From Bacteroidales bacterium 45-6 (GTDB lineage: Bacteria > Bacteroidota > Bacteroidia > Bacteroidales > Dysgonomonadaceae): a stretch of 8,949 bases of DNA. Numbering within the stretch: the stretch's first letter is position 1; every line of letters begins with the position of its first letter. The stretch spans positions 1-8,949 of the forward strand of contig MKRS01000392.1 in NCBI GenBank assembly GCA_001897035.1. The letters run 5' to 3'. The position numbers and the translations under genes were made by a program. The notes under the pieces were generated by a model. That model saw only the letters and a list, made by a program, of their open reading frames with translations, had not been told where the DNA came from and did no database searches. This document shows positions 5,949-8,949 of this stretch, one piece after another.

Positions 5949-8900
5949 ATGTTTAATGAAAAAATAATGAAAAAAACATCCCAGAAAATTACGCCAGGTT
6001 GTTTCCTTTCAAACAAAAGGAAATTGCTGCATATGTTGCTATTTTTGCTGATAATTTCATGTAGCTCCATAGCTTTCGCTCAAAATCGCGTCGTAGTGAC
6101 AGGAACAGTGGTGGACCCTTCCAAGGAACCTATCGTTGGAGTTTCGGTTGTCCTAAAGTCAGATCCAACAGTGGGAACCACCACGGACTTGGATGGTAAA
6201 TTCTCCCTTCAGGTACCGTCGGGAAACCAAACATTGGTGTTTACCTACCTTGGAATGAACAAGAAAGAGGTGCAATCGCAAGGCAAGCGCAGTTTAACCG
6301 TGCAAATGGAGGAAGACAACAAGATTCTCAATGAAGTGGTGGTTGTAGGTTATGGCCAGCAAAAGAAAGAGAGCGTTGTCGGAGCCATTACCCAGACCAC
6401 AGGCAAAGTGCTTGAACGCGCAGGAGGTATATCGGACATAGGGGCCGCTCTCACTGGAAATCTTCCAGGTGTGATAACCATCGCTAGTTCAGGGCTACCC
6501 GGTGAAGAAGAACCCCAGATTGTGATTCGTGGCGCAAGCTCGTGGAACAACAGCTCGCCCTTGGTGTTAGTGGACGGTATCGAACGCCCCATGAGCAGTG
6601 TAGATATAAGTTCCGTTGAATCTGTTTCGGTGTTGAAAGATGCCTCGGCTACCGCCGTGTTTGGTGTGAAAGGGGCTAACGGGGTAATACTCATCACCAC
6701 CAAAAGAGGAAAAGAAGGGGCTGCAAAGATAGACGTGACGGCCAACATGACAATGAAAGTGCCCTCCAAATTGCCCAACAAGCTCGATTCCTACGACGCA
6801 CTAATGGCTCGCAATGTGGCTATTGAGCATGAATTGAATGCCACACCGGAATCGTGGGGAGACATCACTCCGCAAGACATCATCAATAAATACCGGTATC
6901 CGGCCAATCTCGAAGAGTCGGAAAGATACCCGAATGTTGACTGGCAAAAAGCTCTTTTCAAAGATTTTGCCACATCATACAACGCCAACCTGAATGTGAG
7001 CGGGGGAACAGGGTTTGTCAGGTACTTTGCATCTGCCGACTTCGTACACGAAGGAGACCTTTTCAAGGTATGGGACAACGGACGCAATTACAAGTCAGGA
7101 TATGGATTCAACCGGATAAACGTTCGCAGCAACCTTGACTTCCAACTGACCAAGTCAACCGTATTCAAAGTGAACCTTGCCGGCTCCAACGGTGCAAAAA
7201 AAAGTCCTTGGAACCAGACCAATTCGTCTGACTGGGCGGTTGCTCAACAATGGGCGGGTGCTTACAACATTGCTCCCGACGTGTTCCTTCCCAAATATTC
7301 GGACGGTTCGTGGGGATACTATCCCAATATTTCGAATGTGTCGAACTCAGCCGCCAACTTGGCTCTTGCGGGGGTGATGACAACAACTACTACTAGGATC
7401 ACCACAGACTTTGCGCTCGAACAAAACTTAAACTTTATCACCAACGGACTTACCCTCAAGGGAACGGTCTCGTGGGACAATGCTTTTGTAGAATTCAACC
7501 GGGGCATCAACGACCTTTACAACAACGCTCAGCTCAAATGGATTGACCCGAAAACTGGCATAGCTAGCTACAAGCAAGAATATGACAATAACAACAAGTT
7601 CGACTTCATGCAGGGAGTGCTGTGGAACATTGCCGGTGGCACCGTGCAAGACAATGCCACCCAACGCAATCTCAACTACCAGCTGCAAGCGAACTGGGTA
7701 CGAGACTTTGGTCAACACGGATTCACTGCGATGGGACTTTTTGGCAGGCAAGAAACAGCCACAGGTAGCGAAGTACCTAACTACAGGGAAGACTGGGCCT
7801 TCCGCACCACCTACAATTACGCAGGGAAATATTTTGCAGAATATAACGGAGCATACAATGGTTCCGAAAAATTCAGCAAGGACAACCGCTTTGCCTTCTT
7901 TAGTTCGGGAGCCTTGGGGTGGATGATTTCCGAAGAAAAATTCATGAAGCAATTCAAATTCTTAGACATGCTCAAACTGAGAGCTTCTTACGGAGAAATT
8001 GGGGACGACAATATCAAAAAACGTTGGCTTTACCTTACGCAATGGGCCTACGGAGGCAATTCTTCTTTGGATCTGAATCAAGGAGCAAGCCCATACACCT
8101 GGTTCCGCGAAGCATCGGTAGGAAATACAGACGTGCATTGGGAAACCGTAAAAAAATTGAATATCGGCGCGGACTATTCTTTCCTTGGCGGCCTATTTGT
8201 TGGTAGCGTGGAAGTTTTCAACGATAAACGCACCGACATACTTCTTGATGGAACAGTCCGTTCGGTGCCTTCCTATTACGGAGCGACACCTGCCACTGCA
8301 AATCTAGGAAAAGTGCGCACAAAGGGATACGAGCTTGAGCTAAGGGTCAACAAAGTATTGCCAAGCGGGGTTCGCCTATGGGGAAACTTCAATATGACTC
8401 ATGCCGTCAACAAGATATTGGTGAGGGACGATGGGCTGCTGCTGCCTGGTTATCAAAAGAAAGCAGGATACAGCATGGATCAAAACACATCCTACATTGA
8501 TGTGGGATATGCCAACAATTACGACCAGATATACGGAACAACTCCCCACGACAGGAACGATGCCCACAAGCTGCCAGGCGATTACAACATTGTTGACTTC
8601 AACGGAGACGGCGTGATCGACAACAAAGACCTTGTTCCTTATGGGTATTCGAACACACCGCAAAACACCTACAATGCAACAATGGGTGTAGAATGGAAGG
8701 GATTCAGCGCATTCTTACAGTTCTATGGCGTAAACAATGTTACCCGAGAAGTGGTTCTTAGCAGCTTCGGAAGCAAGCTCAACACCGTTTATGATGCCGG
8801 ATCCTGGTGGTCCAAAGACGACCCAACGGCAGACATCACTACACCTCGCTGGTCATCTACGCCAAGCTACAACGACGGCACTCAGTATAAGTACGATGGT

Positions 8901-8949
8901 TCATACATACGCTTGAAAAATGCAGAGCTTGCCTACACCTTCAAGAGTG
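5949..8949 (+). CDS. SusC/RagA-family TonB-linked outer-membrane transporter (partial, C-terminal end missing)
   Basis: This outer-membrane barrel imports oligosaccharides or other ligands with a SusD-like surface lipoprotein, powered by TonB-ExbBD. The frame is open without interruption for 1000 codons to the right edge. A signal peptide (hydrophobic core about 26-43, cleavage likely after AFA44) is followed by a carboxypeptidase-regulatory-like domain from about residue 48 to 125 (VTGTVVD...EPIVGVSVVLK...TTTDLDGKFSL). A TonB-box-like NEVVVVGYG (128-136) comes next, then the plug, which contains the family hallmark LKDASATAVFGVKGANGVILITTKRG (229-254). The rest is barrel strands rich in aromatic residues. 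A calcium-loop-like DFNGDGVIDNKD (883-894) is common in this family. No STN domain is present, as in most SusC proteins. The first ATG after an in-frame TAA (5940) is at 5949; the ATG at 5967 (MKKTSQ) is an equally good start. A susD partner would be expected downstream. The substrate cannot be read from the sequence. Confidence 0.97.
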   Translation, partial: MFNEKIMKKTSQKITPGCFLSNKRKLLHMLLFLLIISCSSIAFAQNRVVVTGTVVDPSKEPIVGVSVVLKSDPTVGTTTDLDGKFSLQVPSGNQTLVFTYLGMNKKEVQSQGKRSLTVQMEEDNKILNEVVVVGYGQQKKESVVGAITQTTGKVLERAGGISDIGAALTGNLPGVITIASSGLPGEEEPQIVIRGASSWNNSSPLVLVDGIERPMSSVDISSVESVSVLKDASATAVFGVKGANGVILITTKRGKEGAAKIDVTANMTMKVPSKLPNKLDSYDALMARNVAIEHELNATPESWGDITPQDIINKYRYPANLEESERYPNVDWQKALFKDFATSYNANLNVSGGTGFVRYFASADFVHEGDLFKVWDNGRNYKSGYGFNRINVRSNLDFQLTKSTVFKVNLAGSNGAKKSPWNQTNSSDWAVAQQWAGAYNIAPDVFLPKYSDGSWGYYPNISNVSNSAANLALAGVMTTTTTRITTDFALEQNLNFITNGLTLKGTVSWDNAFVEFNRGINDLYNNAQLKWIDPKTGIASYKQEYDNNNKFDFMQGVLWNIAGGTVQDNATQRNLNYQLQANWVRDFGQHGFTAMGLFGRQETATGSEVPNYREDWAFRTTYNYAGKYFAEYNGAYNGSEKFSKDNRFAFFSSGALGWMISEEKFMKQFKFLDMLKLRASYGEIGDDNIKKRWLYLTQWAYGGNSSLDLNQGASPYTWFREASVGNTDVHWETVKKLNIGADYSFLGGLFVGSVEVFNDKRTDILLDGTVRSVPSYYGATPATANLGKVRTKGYELELRVNKVLPSGVRLWGNFNMTHAVNKILVRDDGLLLPGYQKKAGYSMDQNTSYIDVGYANNYDQIYGTTPHDRNDAHKLPGDYNIVDFNGDGVIDNKDLVPYGYSNTPQNTYNATMGVEWKGFSAFLQFYGVNNVTREVVLSSFGSKLNTVYDAGSWWSKDDPTADITTPRWSSTPSYNDGTQYKYDGSYIRLKNAELAYTFKS

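Noticed and set aside
6350..7087. Minus-strand ORFs of 143 and 98 codons (6350-6781 and 6791-7087)
   Set aside because: They lie antisense to the uninterrupted SusC frame, whose domain motifs are unmistakable, and are shadows of it.
7195..7203. Run of A residues in susC as a possible frameshift site
   Set aside because: The frame was followed through it (GCA AAA AAA AGT) and SusC-like sequence continues in the same frame to the right edge, so there is no frameshift.
7428..7952. 174-codon minus-strand ORF within the susC gene
   Set aside because: It is the longest antisense frame, but it has no recognisable domain and the plus-strand SusC barrel reads through the whole interval.

Overview
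The window comes from a Bacteroidota genome, most likely order Bacteroidales. The evidence is a SusC/RagA-family outer-membrane transporter, a five-domain hybrid two-component system (HTCS) of the type almost confined to this phylum, promoter-like TAnnTTTG boxes, and no Shine-Dalgarno sequences before the genes. No RNA gene, IS element, CRISPR array or phage gene was recognised.

Layout. (1) Bases 1-811, minus strand: the first 270 codons of a class II fructose-1,6-bisphosphate aldolase (fba), whose C-terminal end lies beyond the left edge. (2) Bases 812-959: a short gap with a probable fba promoter. (3) Bases 960-5054, minus strand: a complete 1364-residue HTCS regulator with a signal peptide, 14 propeller repeats, Y_Y_Y domain, membrane helix, histidine kinase, receiver and AraC-type DNA-binding domain. 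(4) Bases 5055-5948: an unusually long, AT-rich divergent intergenic region of 894 bp. It holds candidate promoters in both directions, three ATGTAAC direct repeats 21 and 20 bp apart, several inverted repeats, a 10-bp direct repeat and one doubtful 56-codon ORF. (5) Bases 5949-8949, plus strand: the first 1000 codons of a SusC-like TonB-dependent transporter, open to the right edge.

How the parts fit. A divergent HTCS-susC pair is the classic left end of a polysaccharide utilisation locus (PUL). The periplasmic propellers of the HTCS should sense an oligosaccharide released from the target glycan. The kinase and receiver then relay the signal to the AraC domain, which activates the susC-led operon. 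The susD partner and any glycoside hydrolases would lie to the right, outside the window, so the substrate cannot be named. fba is a core glycolytic gene and is probably just the chromosomal neighbour of the PUL.

The three main genes are ordinary members of known families. The least explained part is the 894-bp control region, especially the helically phased triple repeat that could be the HTCS operator, and the possible ~575-nt susC leader. I see no convincing evidence for an entirely new system.
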